Of a stretch of 64,000 nucleotides of DNA, positions 36,742-50,552 are shown piece after piece. Origin of the DNA: Cloeon dipterum (taxonomy: Eukaryota; Arthropoda; Insecta; Ephemeroptera; Baetidae). Every line of letters starts with the position of its first letter. Position 1 is the stretch's first letter. The notes under the pieces are model-generated. The model was not told the DNA's origin and made no database searches. It saw only the letters and a list, made by a program, of their open reading frames with translations. The position numbers were made by a program, and so were the translations under genes. The stretch is taken from positions 31,207,681 to 31,271,680 of the forward strand of contig NC_088786.1 in the NCBI RefSeq assembly GCF_949628265.1, in the 5' to 3' direction.

Positions 36742-36815
36742 GTATGTTTTCGGCTCTTTCGGTATGAAATGTTGTTGGTTACGGTAGTTATGCTTACCTG
36801 GAATCAGAAAGAATG
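36742..36815 (-). other. orb2: Recursive splice site 1 (zero-length exon) with a 57-nt recursive exon
   Basis: On the orb2 strand a pyrimidine tract and acceptor, TTCTTTCTGATTCCAG, end at 36799. The next bases are GTAAGCAT from 36798, an excellent 5' splice site with no exon between. This is the defining arrangement of ratchet points used to remove long insect introns stepwise (established for Drosophila genes). After 57 nt (36798-36742) a second 5' splice site follows, ACG then GTAAGA. That matches the short cryptic exons that help define such sites. The site lies 14.8 kb upstream of the first visible orb2 coding exon. Use of the site is inferred. Confidence 0.75.
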
Positions 36816-37678
36816 AAAAATACTGTTATTCACTTTAAATACGAGTCGAGTTTAATTTGACATTTCAAAATGGAGGCGGGTTTTCATCATTTACCAAAAA
36901 AATAGTAACTTGGGCCCAGTTAGGCTTTGTTCTCCTGAGTAAAGTCTCCTCGTGGGTTTTGCCAGAAATTTTTTACTCCAGTTAATATGGATATGGAAAT
37001 TTGACTTGCATTGAAGACTAGTAAAGAATACGTAGAACTCTCTCAAATCCAGATATGCTTGAAATTATTCGTACTAGACAACCCGTGAAGCACGTCTGCC
37101 GAGAGGATTGCATACTTATTTAATCCAGCGGTTCGTTACATGTAGCTCTCCGGTAAGCCGTTTCGCAGTGCTACAAAGAGACAACACAACGTCCAGGAGC
37201 TCACTCTCATCTGTCGGCGAGGACAGCCACAAATCCGTTTAAAAACACATTTTTTAGGAAAGAGAATTCCGCACCGGCTTTCTAAATGGTATACGCGGCG
37301 GCCACTGCTATATATCATCGAATTTTGACTGCCGCAGGTAGAAATCTCAATTTTGCGCCCGGCCGGTATTAATTTCGCACCGGGATCACGCACCTGGGCC
37401 TAATATTTCATTTCTCCTGCGCTCTCGTCGGCTTGAGCCCCAAAGTCCGGAAATCCCATGGAGCCCGCCCAGCGTTTCTCTCGCAATTCCGCGCTCGTGC
37501 ATGTGCCACTTTGGTCCCTCAAGGCCTAAAAGGCTGGTGCTCTCGGGGCTCTCCCTAGAGTTCTTGCCACTGGCAAGATGAGATGGCGACGCAGCTAGAT
37601 TATGCGCACGCGATCCTCCTCATTCACTTGTCAAGTTAATTGCATAATCTAGTGCAGGAGAGACGCGAGAGACGCGAC

Positions 37679-37698
37679 GAGAGAGAGAGAGAGAGAGA
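37679..37698 (+). repeat. (GA)10 run
   Basis: A perfect GA dinucleotide run lies inside the orb2 intron. It could serve as a GAGA-factor binding site; function is not shown. Confidence 0.8.
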
Positions 37699-39607
37699 TC
37701 CACTCACATGTGAATTATCAAAGGGGCCGTTCATCAGTGGCGTACCTTCGACTTCGTATGTATTTCTAAACCATTGAATACTTCTGATAAACAACATTTC
37801 CATTTCATTCGATTTTTTAATTTAGTACAAATACTCTTCCAACTGCAATAATTATGAGATTAGTACCTGATAAGAGGCAGTTTTCAAGGAGATGATCGTT
37901 AACAATGCTTATGCTAAGTAAGTCCTATTCGCGTGCTTGAAAATCACGTAAAGCTATTAACAATTGTATGCTAATACTCAAGAGTCCCAGCCAGTTGCAA
38001 GCAATAAAACATGAGCGATAAGGACAGCAACAGGAAGCCTACCATAAAATTCGTGCCTAGTGGAGCCATATCACAAAACATTAGCAACGTGCAAGCGAGT
38101 GCATTCCAATAAGAAGTAATAAATTTCCTGAATGTTTCTTTCATAATCTTGTTTTGTTCTTTTCAAAACAATTAAAGCCAAATCGGGCAGACATCATTTT
38201 TTTTCATATAAAACGTGGGGGGACCAGAAAATAATAAATATTTCATATCAAAAATAAGAATTGATCGAATTGATGAAAATGAGAATTCAATACGCCATTA
38301 ACTTTGAAGGAATCAAAATATCGCGGAGAAATTTTCAAATGTTTGACTCGTCTTTGCAATTATTTGAGCAACGGCACACTAAACGCTTGGAAACAATGGA
38401 AAACACGCCACTGGCTCGGAGAACACATGTCTACCGTGCAATGCCTAGTCTGTTTTCTGCCACTCAACTTCAGGTGCTTAGGTATGTTACGTGCCGCGAC
38501 ACCGCACCCCCCACCCGTCATTATCACTTACACCCCCGTGCTTTTGCAGCGAGCTAAAGGGTTCTTCTCTGTGCATGCAGCGTAATCATCATCACCATTC
38601 CACGGCGCGGTGCTATTGCTGCAGTCCGCGGGGAAGGAAGACAGATTGCCGCTCGCGGAGACGTCTGTCTGTCCCCGTCCCGGCCGTGTGCGTGCACTTG
38701 TTTCTCGCGCCCTCTCGCGCGGCTGGCGTGAGTGGCGGATTTGTCATGGTGATTAGCACCCCGGCAGCAAGCATTAGCCCGGATAATTTATTGCTGCGAA
38801 GACGCTGTTGCGATAGGTGGAAACAAAGGATGATCGTCATTAATTTGGCTTGTTAGCGATCAATTGCGAGCAACGGGGTGCAGCGACGCACGCGAACCGA
38901 GCACTCTCTCGTGACGAAGAATTAAGACGCCTCCGCGATGGTTGTTTTGTCGCGTTAACGCCCGCTCTTGACGAAGTGTTTGGCAAGCCATTTGCTGAAC
39001 CGGAAATGTGGTTGTGTATTTGCATTGACTAGGCCGATATACGGATGGATATGGATTTCTCTTGTACATAATAATCACAAATTAGATTCAAATCAATGTC
39101 TACGCCTCTTTCTTTAGTGTTTTTTTCTTTTTTTTTAATAGGACGAAATTCTTATTCCAAAATACATAGGGCTTTATTTTCTAGTTGTTTGGTCACCGTC
39201 ACTGCGCTTGGAATGTTGCTGCCACCACTTTCCCTTTCGTCGCCAAGATCTAATTTCGCGCGGTCAGTCAAAAGTCACCCCTCTGGCATTCCCACTTTTG
39301 ATGAAGCCGTGAATAATGGAGCCGTCTCGACCGCAGCTCCGCATTTTTCGCCGGGCAATCTCGGGCGCGCAAAGCGAAACTTTGCTAATTTTAATACCAA
39401 ACTCAGGCGCGCGCATTCTTCGCAGAGAGGGAAAGTAAGCAATTACGCCTGTCCGCAAATTCCTAGCCTAGGCGAGATTCACCTGGCGTGCGTCCGGCAT
39501 TAATTATAAACTTGTCACTCTCCCTAAAGCCCTCTCCAGCTGGCCGGCCGCGCGCAGCTCTTTGTTGTGAATATTAATATACGCGTCACCGGGCACCTCG
39601 TGCCATA

Positions 39608-39620
39608 TCTCTCTCTCTCT
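39608..39620 (+). repeat. Short TC run
   Basis: An uninterrupted TC run in the intron (GA on the - strand), followed by CCTCT. Confidence 0.7.
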
Positions 39621-41761
39621 CCTCTAGCAGAGGCAGAGAGCGGGCAAACTTTTTGCCTCGCTTGGCTACTTGCATGCGAGTCCCCAGCTCTCGAAATGTA
39701 ATTACAGCCAAGCAAAACACACCAGGCTAATCGTAAAGTTGCGGCCGAAGAGAAATATGACGAGAAAACGCTCGTACAGAGAGCGGAAACCACATTAAAG
39801 CCCACGCCGGCGCAAATTGGATTTTTTTTCCAGCAGCTCGGTTATGAGACATCCCCCGAGGGGCACAGTTTGCCCACTAAATTGATACAATTATCTTTTA
39901 TCAACCCCTTCTGGCCGTATTAAGCGCCGCGGACCGTCGGCCGCAATTTGGTAATTGCCAAAGAGGGTATGCTTGCGAAACTACGGCTGTGTCCAGCGAT
40001 GATGAGCGTGCGACGCATGTCAAAATTCGAGCTGATGAATTTTTTAAATGACGCCGGACACACACATGCACTCCCCTTTCGCTCTTGGGGATTAAATTTT
40101 ATGACGCAGTTATGCGCCGCCGGAACAGATTCTTGCCAGCCAGAGTGGACACTTGCGTTAATTAATTATGACTCCATGATGAATTCTGCGGCGAGAGAAA
40201 CGGCTGCGTTTCCTCAAAATTAATGTTGTGGTGCTTGGTGAATTTTCTTCTGAATTTTATTCAAGGGGAAATTTTTGGAACGCTCAGGAGTGCTTCTATT
40301 TTCTTAAAATAATATTTTGCTTTCTGAACTCCCGTTATAAAAAATTTAAATTTATAGACGAAATTGTAAATTAAATTAAATGCAATGGGGCGCTCCTACA
40401 GTTAAGTAATATTTATGCTCATTTCGTGGAAAAGCTGGTTTCTCCTTGCAGATAAATACGTAATTTGGCAATTTTTGCCGGGGAAGATATGGCCACCCCA
40501 CGCGGAGTAAATTAATAAACTGCGCTGCTTGGCGTTGTAAATGGAATGGACACATTAATTACCGTGTTTTTCGCATGCGAACCGCAAACCCTATGCTCAC
40601 TCTCTCTCACTCCAGATGTGTGCGGTCGCCGAAAATTTCCGAGTGCGCGACGAGGAAAAATTGTTACGAAACAAAGAGGAGTAAGGGTTGCGTTTTTTAC
40701 ACCCCCTTTCATATTTAACACAAAGGAGAAAAACTGAGGCAACAAACAATGGCGAGCGAAGGGAGAAAACGGCGAGCAGGCAAATTATATATTTAAGCAG
40801 CAGCAGCCTATCTCTGGCTGCCGTGTGCGGGATTATAATTAATAATTAGCGCGCACAATGAAACGGCCCGAGCGAAATGATGCACAAGAAAAACGCGCGC
40901 GCACAATGCATCACTCGCTGCTGCGGAATTACGGCCCAAATCCTTTACGTCAGTGGAAAAATAGGCCCGTGTGCCGCTCGCAGCAGTTGTGTTGTTTTTT
41001 TATTTCGCGCTTCCTTTTGCTTCTTCAGAAGGATTAATTAAATTCGTAACAACTCGGCAAGAGGCCCCCTTTGTTTTCCGATTTTTGTTGTTCGCCACCT
41101 GCTTTCTTCCTTCGTCAGACGCTGGGGGACTCGTTATTTAAGGGGTAATTACTTGTTTTTGGAAAATTCGGAGCCTCCCTCGGGCAAGAAAAGGATTATT
41201 TCCCCCTTTTTTAATTAGTCGTTCGGACTTTCAAGCCATTCGTTTCCATTTCCCTGGATTTTAATGAAAAGGAGCAAGATGAAATTTAATTCATTATAGA
41301 TATCCAGCAATTTATTATTATTTTCTAGTATAATTAAACCTCGCACCATCAAAAGGGAGCACGATAGGCCCTAAGCGTGACTAAAGAGTTTTTTAAAATG
41401 CAATAAATTTCCCATGTATCTGGAATTCAATTAATCTGATTAAAAGTTCCACCCTCGGCACAAAAACTGACCCGGCGAGTTCAAAGGGCTGCAAAACGCG
41501 GGAGATAAAAGACGGCGCGTTTTTGCACCCCTGTGCCGTCACCAGTAATTAGCCAGCTTGTGATTGTCGAACCAAAAAGAGTGTGTTGCAAAGTGAGCTT
41601 CCGGCCGGCGATCAGCGAGCAGCCCCCATTTGCACAGTCCAAAGCCACCCTTCCTCTTTTTCCTCGGGCGGCTCGAACAGGTGATTTAATGGCCGATTAA
41701 ATTTGCATCAGTGGACTGCTGCGCACAGTGGCACGGAGGAAAAAGGCATGCGCTCGCCACC

Positions 41762-41774
41762 CTCTCTCTCTCTC
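41762..41774 (+). repeat. Short CT run
   Basis: An uninterrupted CT run in the intron (GA on the - strand), one of several such tracts. Confidence 0.7.
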
Positions 41775-42013
41775 CGTACTCACGGGAGTTGTGTAGTGAG
41801 TGCACGCCGGCTGCTTGATCAATAGGGAGGTTTGCACCACCACGCGCCAACACACTCACACACCCGGCCAAGATTTTTCCCAGGGCCGCTGGGGCGCCGG
41901 CGCCTTCCAAACGCTGCCGGCTCGATTCATAGATGGAGCGGCCGCCTGCGGGCCTCGAATTTAATCAAATTCGGCGCCGTTTGATCGCCAAAGGGTGTGT
42001 TTTGGGGCTGGGT

Positions 42014-42026
42014 GGGGGGGGGGGGG
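42014..42026 (+). repeat. Run of 13 G
   Basis: Thirteen consecutive G, preceded by GGGGCTGGGT, form a strong G-quadruplex candidate on the + strand. The transcribed RNA would carry the C-rich complement. Homopolymers of this length are also prone to sequencing error. Confidence 0.8.
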
Positions 42027-45000
42027 TGACCTCGATCGCGGCGTGCTCATTCAACTTCGCAGTCACACAGCTGTGATCGCAGAGATTTTGCTAGTGAAAA
42101 ATTACTAGCGCTTTCCACGATTGAAATTCTGCACGCCGCTCACGTTTCTAGTAAATCTCTTTGGGAAACTTTCGACGGGAAATCATCTTTTGATGCATAT
42201 AAATGCACCGCGCAAATCCAATTTGTAAAGTTTGCCGGCTTTAAGAGCGAATCTGGTTTCCTTCACTTTAGAGAGAGCGCAGCAGAATATTTTGTACTTT
42301 CTCAAAACGACAGTTTTTTCACCTTTAGAGGGACGGAGCGACAATAAGCCTGTTGACGAGTTCAATTTCAAGAGGCAAACATAACTTGACGGAGTTCAAA
42401 GGCACTCATTAAGCCGTGGAAAAGCCGTTTTGATAACGACGTCGAAGAGCATCAACAAACCCCTCATTACGACAAGTCCGTGCACCGAAAATGCTGCTGC
42501 TGTGTGCGAGCGCACAGCCAAATGGCGCATGAATAGGTCATTTAATGAGAGGGCGCCGGCAGCCGGTCCGACGGCAAAAAGGGTCGAATAGAAATAGATC
42601 CGGGCGGGCTCGTTTGCATGCAAGACGGAAAAATTGGCTCGCAGGCCGAATGATGGATTTCGTTAGGCAGCGCGAGCGCAGTGAAAATATTTTCATATCG
42701 GTCCTCTTTGTTATTGCAGAAGGAGCAGGAAATGTGTGCTTTACTTTTCGGTCCGTCAAGTCGAGAAGCCGTGGGCGAAATTTTTCCCTCGCCAGAGCAG
42801 AGTGCTAGCTAGCTTTTGCTCTAGCCGGCCAATAAAAACTTTTGGCGCACGTTCATTGTCGGAAAATATCACCAAGGCCGCTTCTGCAACAATAACCGGC
42901 CGAGAGGGCGTTTGTTACGATCCTAACGCGCACATGGGGGGCAGGCCAGAATTCCCGAATTGATGTTTTAAAGCTGAAATTAAAGGAATATAGACTGTAG
43001 ATTGAATGAATGAAATGTCTAGGTCATTAATTTCCTCGCGTATAATTCTTCCATAGAAAAATAACCATGGATAACAAAATTTCGAACGCGTTCGGAGTAC
43101 AACGTTTACACACACGGTTTCATTGGCTTAAGATTCCTTCTGCTGCACACAATGAGTTTTCCCTCCTTCGATAAAGTGTTGGGTCCACAGCTATAGAATT
43201 TTGGCTATATTAAATAAAATTTATTGTGCGAAAGGACACAATGGTGCAAAGACCCTTAGCGCGTCCAGAATCTTTTTGTGTGCGGTTTTTTTTATTCATC
43301 TTCTGCACCGCTTTTGTCGGAGGGAAAACGCTGCACGCTGTTTGGCAGACTTTGCTTCATCTCTGCAGAACGATGAATATTGACAGGAAAATGCTTTGCG
43401 GAAAAGAAAATATTCCTTTCTGCTGTCGTACAAAGAGACACGCAGCGAGCGAGCGAATCCGCCGCGCTTGCCCCTGCCGGGGATATTGCAAAATTTCGCG
43501 CAGAGGTGCTCCTTTCTGTGCAGGAAAAGTCTTTTTCGCACGCAGACGACAGCTGCTTTCATGCCAATATTCAGCGATGAATGCGTAATTTCGGCAGTTT
43601 CCATCCTCGCCCTGTGAGCTGGAAACGCTTTTGCGAAATGGCGACGGCGCTACTTAGACTGAGAGTGGAGACTGCAGAACGAGGGAATTATTCACTTTGA
43701 CGTGCAGCACAAAGAGAAAAGAACCGGCGGACAACTCCAAAATTTAACGCACAACCGCGTGGACCACGAAAACATGTATCAATTAGAGGAAAAGCGCGCT
43801 TTGCACATAAAGTCTATCTCGATGATATTTATTTCGTGCCCCTCCGGTGATAATTTGGTTATCATTTCGTGCCTTTGCCAGCCGCCACCCAATCTGTTTG
43901 TTATTCGTTCTAAAACAAAAAAAGACAGCGAATTTCCGCAAGAAGGGCTCCTTTGTCAGCGGTAGCAAATATTTTCCATTGGAAAAAGTCAACAATCGGC
44001 GTCCGCCTGATCGATTTTGCGTCAGTGAGGCAGTTTTTATATAAAAATCCCCGGCGTGTCGACAAGCGCCGTCAATCCATCTCCCGCGACCGACGGTGGT
44101 AGAAAAAATAAAAAAAGAATTCGCCTCGATTTGCTGGAGCCGGCCGATCGATGCAAGTCGGTCGGTTGGCACGAGCCGGCCGGTGACGTCACCACCCGGA
44201 ACGTGCCTCTGCGCCGACACGTGGTCGCACCACCGAGGGAGTATCGACCCGGCCGGCAATGCCACTGCACCCGACAGAATGCATTTTGCTGGACACGCTG
44301 ACTAAGCCGGCCGCTCTAATCCCGAGTTACGGTTGTCCCCGACGCATTCTTCCCATTAGGCGCAATCTCGGCTGGTCGTTTCTCGAGGATGACCACAAAA
44401 GCCGCACCCTCGGGACGGAATTTTTTTCCTAAGGGATAATTATTATTATTGGCTTACAACTTGTTTACGGCCTGTTTGTTTGCCAAGTCTGCAAGCCAGA
44501 AAAACAATAAACTCAAGAAAATCGGATTGTTAGGAGGGGTTTTGTGTCCCTGCGAGATAACGCATGAATACGTGCGCACGTACTTCGGTATTTCTACGAA
44601 ATGCGAAGCTAAATTGGCATCGACATTTCCACTGAAACCTATTTCAATGAGTAAGCTACTCTGCTTTTGGGAAATGTGGTCTCTATAATTTGCCTAGCCT
44701 CACGTCGCGGGTCTTGTCTAACTTTGAATTAGTATTGATTTTAGAATCAAAGGGTATTTTGAGAGAGCAACCGACAAAAACTTCCTATCGCTGTGCCGTG
44801 AATAATTTAATATGCGACTCATTTAGACCGGCAGGGGAATCATTTCGCCAGCTCTGACCTTTCGGACGTGTTCAATCATCATCAAGCCACGTTTCCTGTG
44901 CTCTTCTTCTCCCGTGCGGATTGAATTTCCACGAAAGACGCATAAAAGCCAAGCAAATTTTAATGATGCTGCCAGAGCAGCTCGCGCGTTCATCCAACGA

Positions 45001-48000
45001 CCTTTTGAAATTTTAACAACGAACGGCATCGGGGTGAAATTTCCCATCGCTTCTCTTCCAATTAAAAATGAATAACTGAGCGCGCGCTGCCGGCGTTTTG
45101 ATGGCTGCTGCTGGATTTGTTCTTCCCAAGAGATAGCGAAGAGATGTGATTGCGATTCAAAATTTGATGCAAAGTTTTTCAATCTGCGCGCCTGCAGGCC
45201 AGGTTGTGCGGATTAATTGACACCCGGCCTTTCTTCCGCCGCGTTTCCGACGGTAGAACTTCCCCACGATCCGAACCTGTTTGGAAACTGGTGCACGGAG
45301 GTGCGATCCTCATTTATGCACCCTCTGCAGTTGGAAATTATAGACTTGCCCTTTTCTTTTATCGCTCTGCCAGCACGCGATGCGGCACAGGCCTGCAACG
45401 CCTGCTGGAGATGTGAAAAATATTAAATTTTATTCGGAAACGCTCGATATTTCCGAACCGAATCGAGTGGAAGACAGGTCTGTATTTCATTCAAAGTATC
45501 ACTATCAGTCGATAAAACTCTACTGGAAATAAATGCTCTTTATTAGAAGAGAAAAAATTAAAATCAAATCAAAAAATGGCTCCAATGAGTTGTCGATTAA
45601 TTAACGTTACTTATTACCCAGTTATAAATAATGCATTCTAAGCCTAAATTGGCTATGGCTGGGTATGTTAAAGCGCCTGCATGGAATCGCTCTTATGCAG
45701 CCGTCACGACACGGCTGCTTGCACAGTTGCATTCGGCCCCTGCCGCGATTCAACGACAGCAGCAGTCGTTCGCACACACAGTCATGCAATCGCCTCTCTT
45801 CTTGACTGACGCGAAACTTTTTCAATCAATAAAATATACATACATGCGGGGAAAATGAGTCGTGAAAAGTTGAACGACCAGAGGAAGAAAGAATAATATG
45901 AGAACTCGTCGTCGGGGATGCAAACAGTTTTCAGTCCCTTTCCCGTTTCGTGTATTATTGATTGGTTGCTGTGCCGCCGGACGAATTGTTATTGGAAAAA
46001 GTGGAATGCATATAAAAATAAAGTGGCTATTTGGTATATTGAGATATGATATGCTTTCAATGTGTACTTGCTTCCAGCTTGTCAAAGAGGAGCGTCTTTT
46101 CCAAGAAAATACGTGGCAAAAACGGGGTTTTAGCCTCCTCTACATGCATGGGTTTATAGTTGTTGTGTGATTTGAGTTTCCAGCCGGTTGGTCTGATTCG
46201 CATAAATATATATCCCATGGTGTATGCGTCTGATCTGTCCAATTACACGCACGAGACGAGCCAAAAAGTGCCGCTTTCCGCCCCTTTGGCCGCGTGCTCG
46301 GTCCAATTAGCACCGCATCATCAACAGAACGTCAATTAAGTGCAAAATAATCAAATTCCACTCGACCATCAGTTCCACCGGTCAGCAGAAATTCAGCAGA
46401 GACGCCATGCGAATAATTCATTGGATCGGCGGCGGGCGGGCGGGCGAGAACAGGCCAGCAGTGACAAAACAAGGCCGGAGCAAACAAACAGAGCGACAAA
46501 CAAGAAGAGTACTCACTCTCGCTGCCTCTGCGTGCGTCATCCCGTCACTTTTCCCACTGTAATTATAAAATCGATAGCGCGCGCGGTGGCGCAGCCATTC
46601 GGCGCGACGAGTGTGGTTGAGCCGACGGGATTTAGTTTTGATCGCGATTTGATTGGTGATTTTTGCTTTAAAGCCCTTTCCGTTGGCCGGCCGTTGACTT
46701 TAGCAGCTTCGTGCAAAGTTTTCTGTGGCTTTCCAGAAAGTTGCTCACTGCCCGCTTTAGGGCGGCTGGCTTCGCAACTTGCAATTTATTCAGAGGGACG
46801 TAGACAGTGGGCTGTAAATTTTGATTATGCTTCAACCAGATTTTTCAGGGAGAGAGCACGCTTCTCTTTTAAAAATAAATGCAAAAAAGGGAACCAAAGC
46901 CCAAGTCTCGAGCTCAGAGGAATTTTATACTAGACCCGCTCTAAGAGCTGGCACGTTCCCTTGTGCGGTGGGCTCGAATTTCAATGACAATAATTTTGGA
47001 CCGTTTTCAAAAGTTTCCCCGTAGATCTTGTCTTCCTTCCTTGCACTGCAGTCCCGGGCAAACCACAACCCTTTCCGCATGGGGGCTCATATCTTTTCAT
47101 TTCGCAGGCGCAACTTTGGCCATATTTCGGGAGGAAAAAAGAACCGCTTCTTTTCGTCCACTCTCGATAAATTTCCATCAGCACTCTGCTTCACTGTTAC
47201 CTAAATCATCATCATGAAAGATGCACGGGAAGCACAAAGGCCGGAGGCAAAAAAAAAAAATCGCAGTGTCACTGTTACGGGGGTGAATTACGAGGCGGGA
47301 CGGGCCGGCAAAAAGCGGTGATAAAACAATGCAAGATGATCAGCGTGCGGCCTCATTCCGTCCACATCGACCCCCGAAGCTGGAGGGGTGCGCGTTTTCC
47401 CTCGCCGCTGCGACAAAGCTGGGGCACACACCCCACGCGCGCGCGAGTGCTAGACGGGCGGGGAGGCGGTGGTGGGGGAAGGGCATTCACCCTTCCCTCC
47501 CGTCGTCAAATCCATGAATGAAATCTGGGGCCGCAAACACACGGCGGCAGAGTACACACGCCGGCGGACGGATTGCGCCCGCCGCCGCGCGTAGTTTTAC
47601 TATACGTACACTTGCACCCCCACCCCACTCGCCCCCTCGCGCGCACAGGGCGGCCACCCCCGTTTCGGTCGCATTCCGGCTAATAGCGCCCGCAATGGAC
47701 ATTCAAATGAATGGCGAAAATATTTCCGAGGCCGCCGACCCCGAGCCGAACGCCACCCCCGCCGCGGGGGTGGTCTCGCAGCAGGGTGGGTTGGTTTTGC
47801 GTGGTTTGATTGCTCTTGGACGCGGGCACAAATCTTTGTGGAAGTGTTCGAAATTTTTTTCTTTTTATTTTTAACTTGAAATAATTTATCTAAGGATACC
47901 TCATGATTTTTCATTCTTGATAATTTCGATAATTTTCGTGCATTATTCATTTTGGCAATATCAAAACTCATTTGTTGCAATGTCGAATATTCGAAAAGCT

Positions 48001-50477
48001 TTTCAAGGTGACAAATTTAAAGACGGATTCAACTATTCGATTTTAATATCAAACATTTTTCAATGAAGAGCTTGATCGTTGCCGTTTTTATATGAAAATA
48101 ATAATTGAACCAGTGTTTTTTTTAATTAAATTACAGCAGAACGGATTCATGACCATTGAAATCCTTAAACACTTGAGGCTCTTCAAGAGTCTTTAAAATT
48201 ACCACATATTTTTATTTTCTCCCATTAATTGATCGGACAATCAGCGAGTACTCATTTTAATTCGTTTGAGAAATTCCGTGGCCAAGTTTTTTGGCCTCAA
48301 GCTTCTCAATGAGCAGATTCGGCGACTACTTTTGTTTGATATGATGATTCGTTTGAAGTTTCTCTCTACCGCGCTGATTGGGTTTTGTGTGCTGGTGGCG
48401 GGCGGATGCCGCTGATGCACCCATTGTTCCCGCAACCCTCTGCGCTGAATTTGCATGTGTGTGCAGGAATTATGCTGAATTTTGTTTGAACTGGCACTGC
48501 AATAAGCAGCCACGTTTTGTTTGGACGGATTTTGTTCGAAGCCCCGAGTTGTTTCTGGCAATTAAAATTGGATTTGTTTTGTCATTCTAATCGCATTCAT
48601 TATTTCCGGTAATTACGCTGACAGGATTGAAAATGCAAATGAGGATCGCATGAATGTCGTTCCAATTCTGTTAACTCAGAGACAGTTTTTCTATTACGAG
48701 AGATGGATATTCATTGCTCTCATAACGAATGCACTGAATTCAAATTGGATGTTATTCCTACGTACGGTGATTCGTTTTATGCATCTAGCTCTGAACAATC
48801 GCGACAACGAGTGCATTTTTATCCGCAGCTTGAAGCAGCTGTGCACATTCTCGAGTAAAAACATGATCCCTCTTTGGCGTAAAAAATCGATCAAATTGCA
48901 TGTGAGTGCTCTAGATTTTGCAGTTTCAGTGCCGATAAAACTGCAGTCCACATCTGCTGCAACAATTTCTCTTCTCGCCATAAAAAGTGCTGTTGGGCGC
49001 TGTAAAAATGATTCACGCTGCTCTCTGTCGGTCGGCAGGTTTCTAGACTAGTGTCGACGGCAATTTAAAAAGCAGAGCGGCAGAATATAAAACACTAAAC
49101 GAGCCCGCGAGTAAAGGGATAGCGCCTCCTTGTAATATAATAAAATGGTAATTTACTCTCGATCGCGCGTTCGGTGCAAATGCGCGTTCACTTTCGAGCC
49201 CGTTCAAATAAAACAACGGTCAGCAGATCTGAACGTGACTTGCTCTAATCAGACAAGCGGACGCACTTCTTAGAAAGTTGTTTTCGGCCGGCAAACGAGC
49301 GCAATGAGACTCGCAACGCTCGCAGCGACCAATGTGTAATTAACTAAACGCTTTATCTGGGCCTCATTTGTTAATGAAATCAACGGTGCGGGCGTGATTT
49401 GTAAATCAACCAGCGTGAAACTTTTTACACACACGTGACTCCGCCAAAATTACATACAACGCCTATGGGCTGCAAAGGCAACGTTGCTTCCTAATTTTTC
49501 CCAACTCATCTTTAAGCCAATTGCTTTCCATCGAAAGAAGTGTTTTGTGAATTCTCATGCTCGAGTTACGAGATTTGGCTTATATTTAAGTAAAAAATTG
49601 GTTCAACTTAATAAAATTTGACCTGATTCCCAATTGATCCGAAGCCAAAAATTATTACTTAACACATTCCCTCTATATTCAGCGCACGCAAAGTAATGAA
49701 ACTTAATTTAAAACCAACCATTCTCCTGGTGTGGCCTGCAAGAACAAGATTTAAAATTTTACCGCGGAGAACTAGTTTGAAATTAGATGAAAGTGGAAAA
49801 AAGGAGCAGCAGGTTTCTTCGGTGTGGTTTGTTGTACCTGCACACGTTTATTGATTGTATATAGTCGGCGGGACTGGCTGACTCCCAGTCATCGACCGAC
49901 GCTTGGTTTCGGGTGACGCAACCGTGTTGTTGGTGTCGTTGAAACTGACACTTTGCTCTACATTAGGCTTATCTGCTGGGCGTTCAATCAAATCGTATGC
50001 ATACGACGGTCGACTTAATATTTCACGATCCAGCTAGTCGAGCATAAAATCCAGCCACCTGTGAGTTGCACATTCTTACGCCGTTGAATCCTGCTCTTTG
50101 CGTTTCGATCATTTCATTATGTGCCACACATGCGCTATTATGCGTCGTTGGAATCCGGTTTTTCACGCTGAATGGTCCGCAGTGATTTGTGTTTTTATTT
50201 AAAATGTGAACGCCCTTGCTTTTTTAGAGAAGCAGAGAGCGCTTGACAAATCTCATGAACGCAAACGTATCTGGGTCATGCATATTAGTGTGTGTCGTGT
50301 CACACCAGTCAATCAATTTATTCGTATCCGTGTATTTCAGTCGCAAGCTGATTGCTGCTTTTCGTCAACTTTTAGCCCAATTTAATGGTAATTTTTAAAT
50401 AATAATAACCAGGATTCTATAACTCAATATAAATGCTTTGAGAAGCTAAATTTTGAATATTGTCTAGCAGGTCTTAC

Positions 50478-50552
50478 CGTGAGTTCGTTTACTATTTTTT
50501 CTTGGCATGATATGGAAATGGTTCTTACCTGAAATCAGAGCGAGGAAGAAAC
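50478..50552 (-). other. orb2: Recursive splice site 2 (zero-length exon) with a 51-nt recursive exon
   Basis: On the orb2 strand the tract TTTCTTCCTCGCTCTGATTTCAG (ending at 50529, quoted here only in part: CGCTCTGATTTCAG) is followed directly by GTAAGAAC from 50528. The pyrimidine tract is long and the 5' splice site strong. A second 5' splice site, ACG then GTAAGAC, follows 51 nt later, giving a short recursive exon at 50528-50478. The architecture repeats that of site 1, and the distance between the two sites is 13.7 kb. Predicted use: the first splice joins the upstream exon to 50528, regenerating a donor for the next step. Confidence 0.78.

Noticed and set aside
37383..37400. CCCAGGTGCGTG on the - strand as a ratchet candidate
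   Set aside because: There is no pyrimidine tract before the AG, and GTGCGT is a poor donor.
46340..46933. A 197-codon + strand open frame in the intron
   Set aside because: No family features or splice signals; biased basic composition typical of noncoding DNA here.
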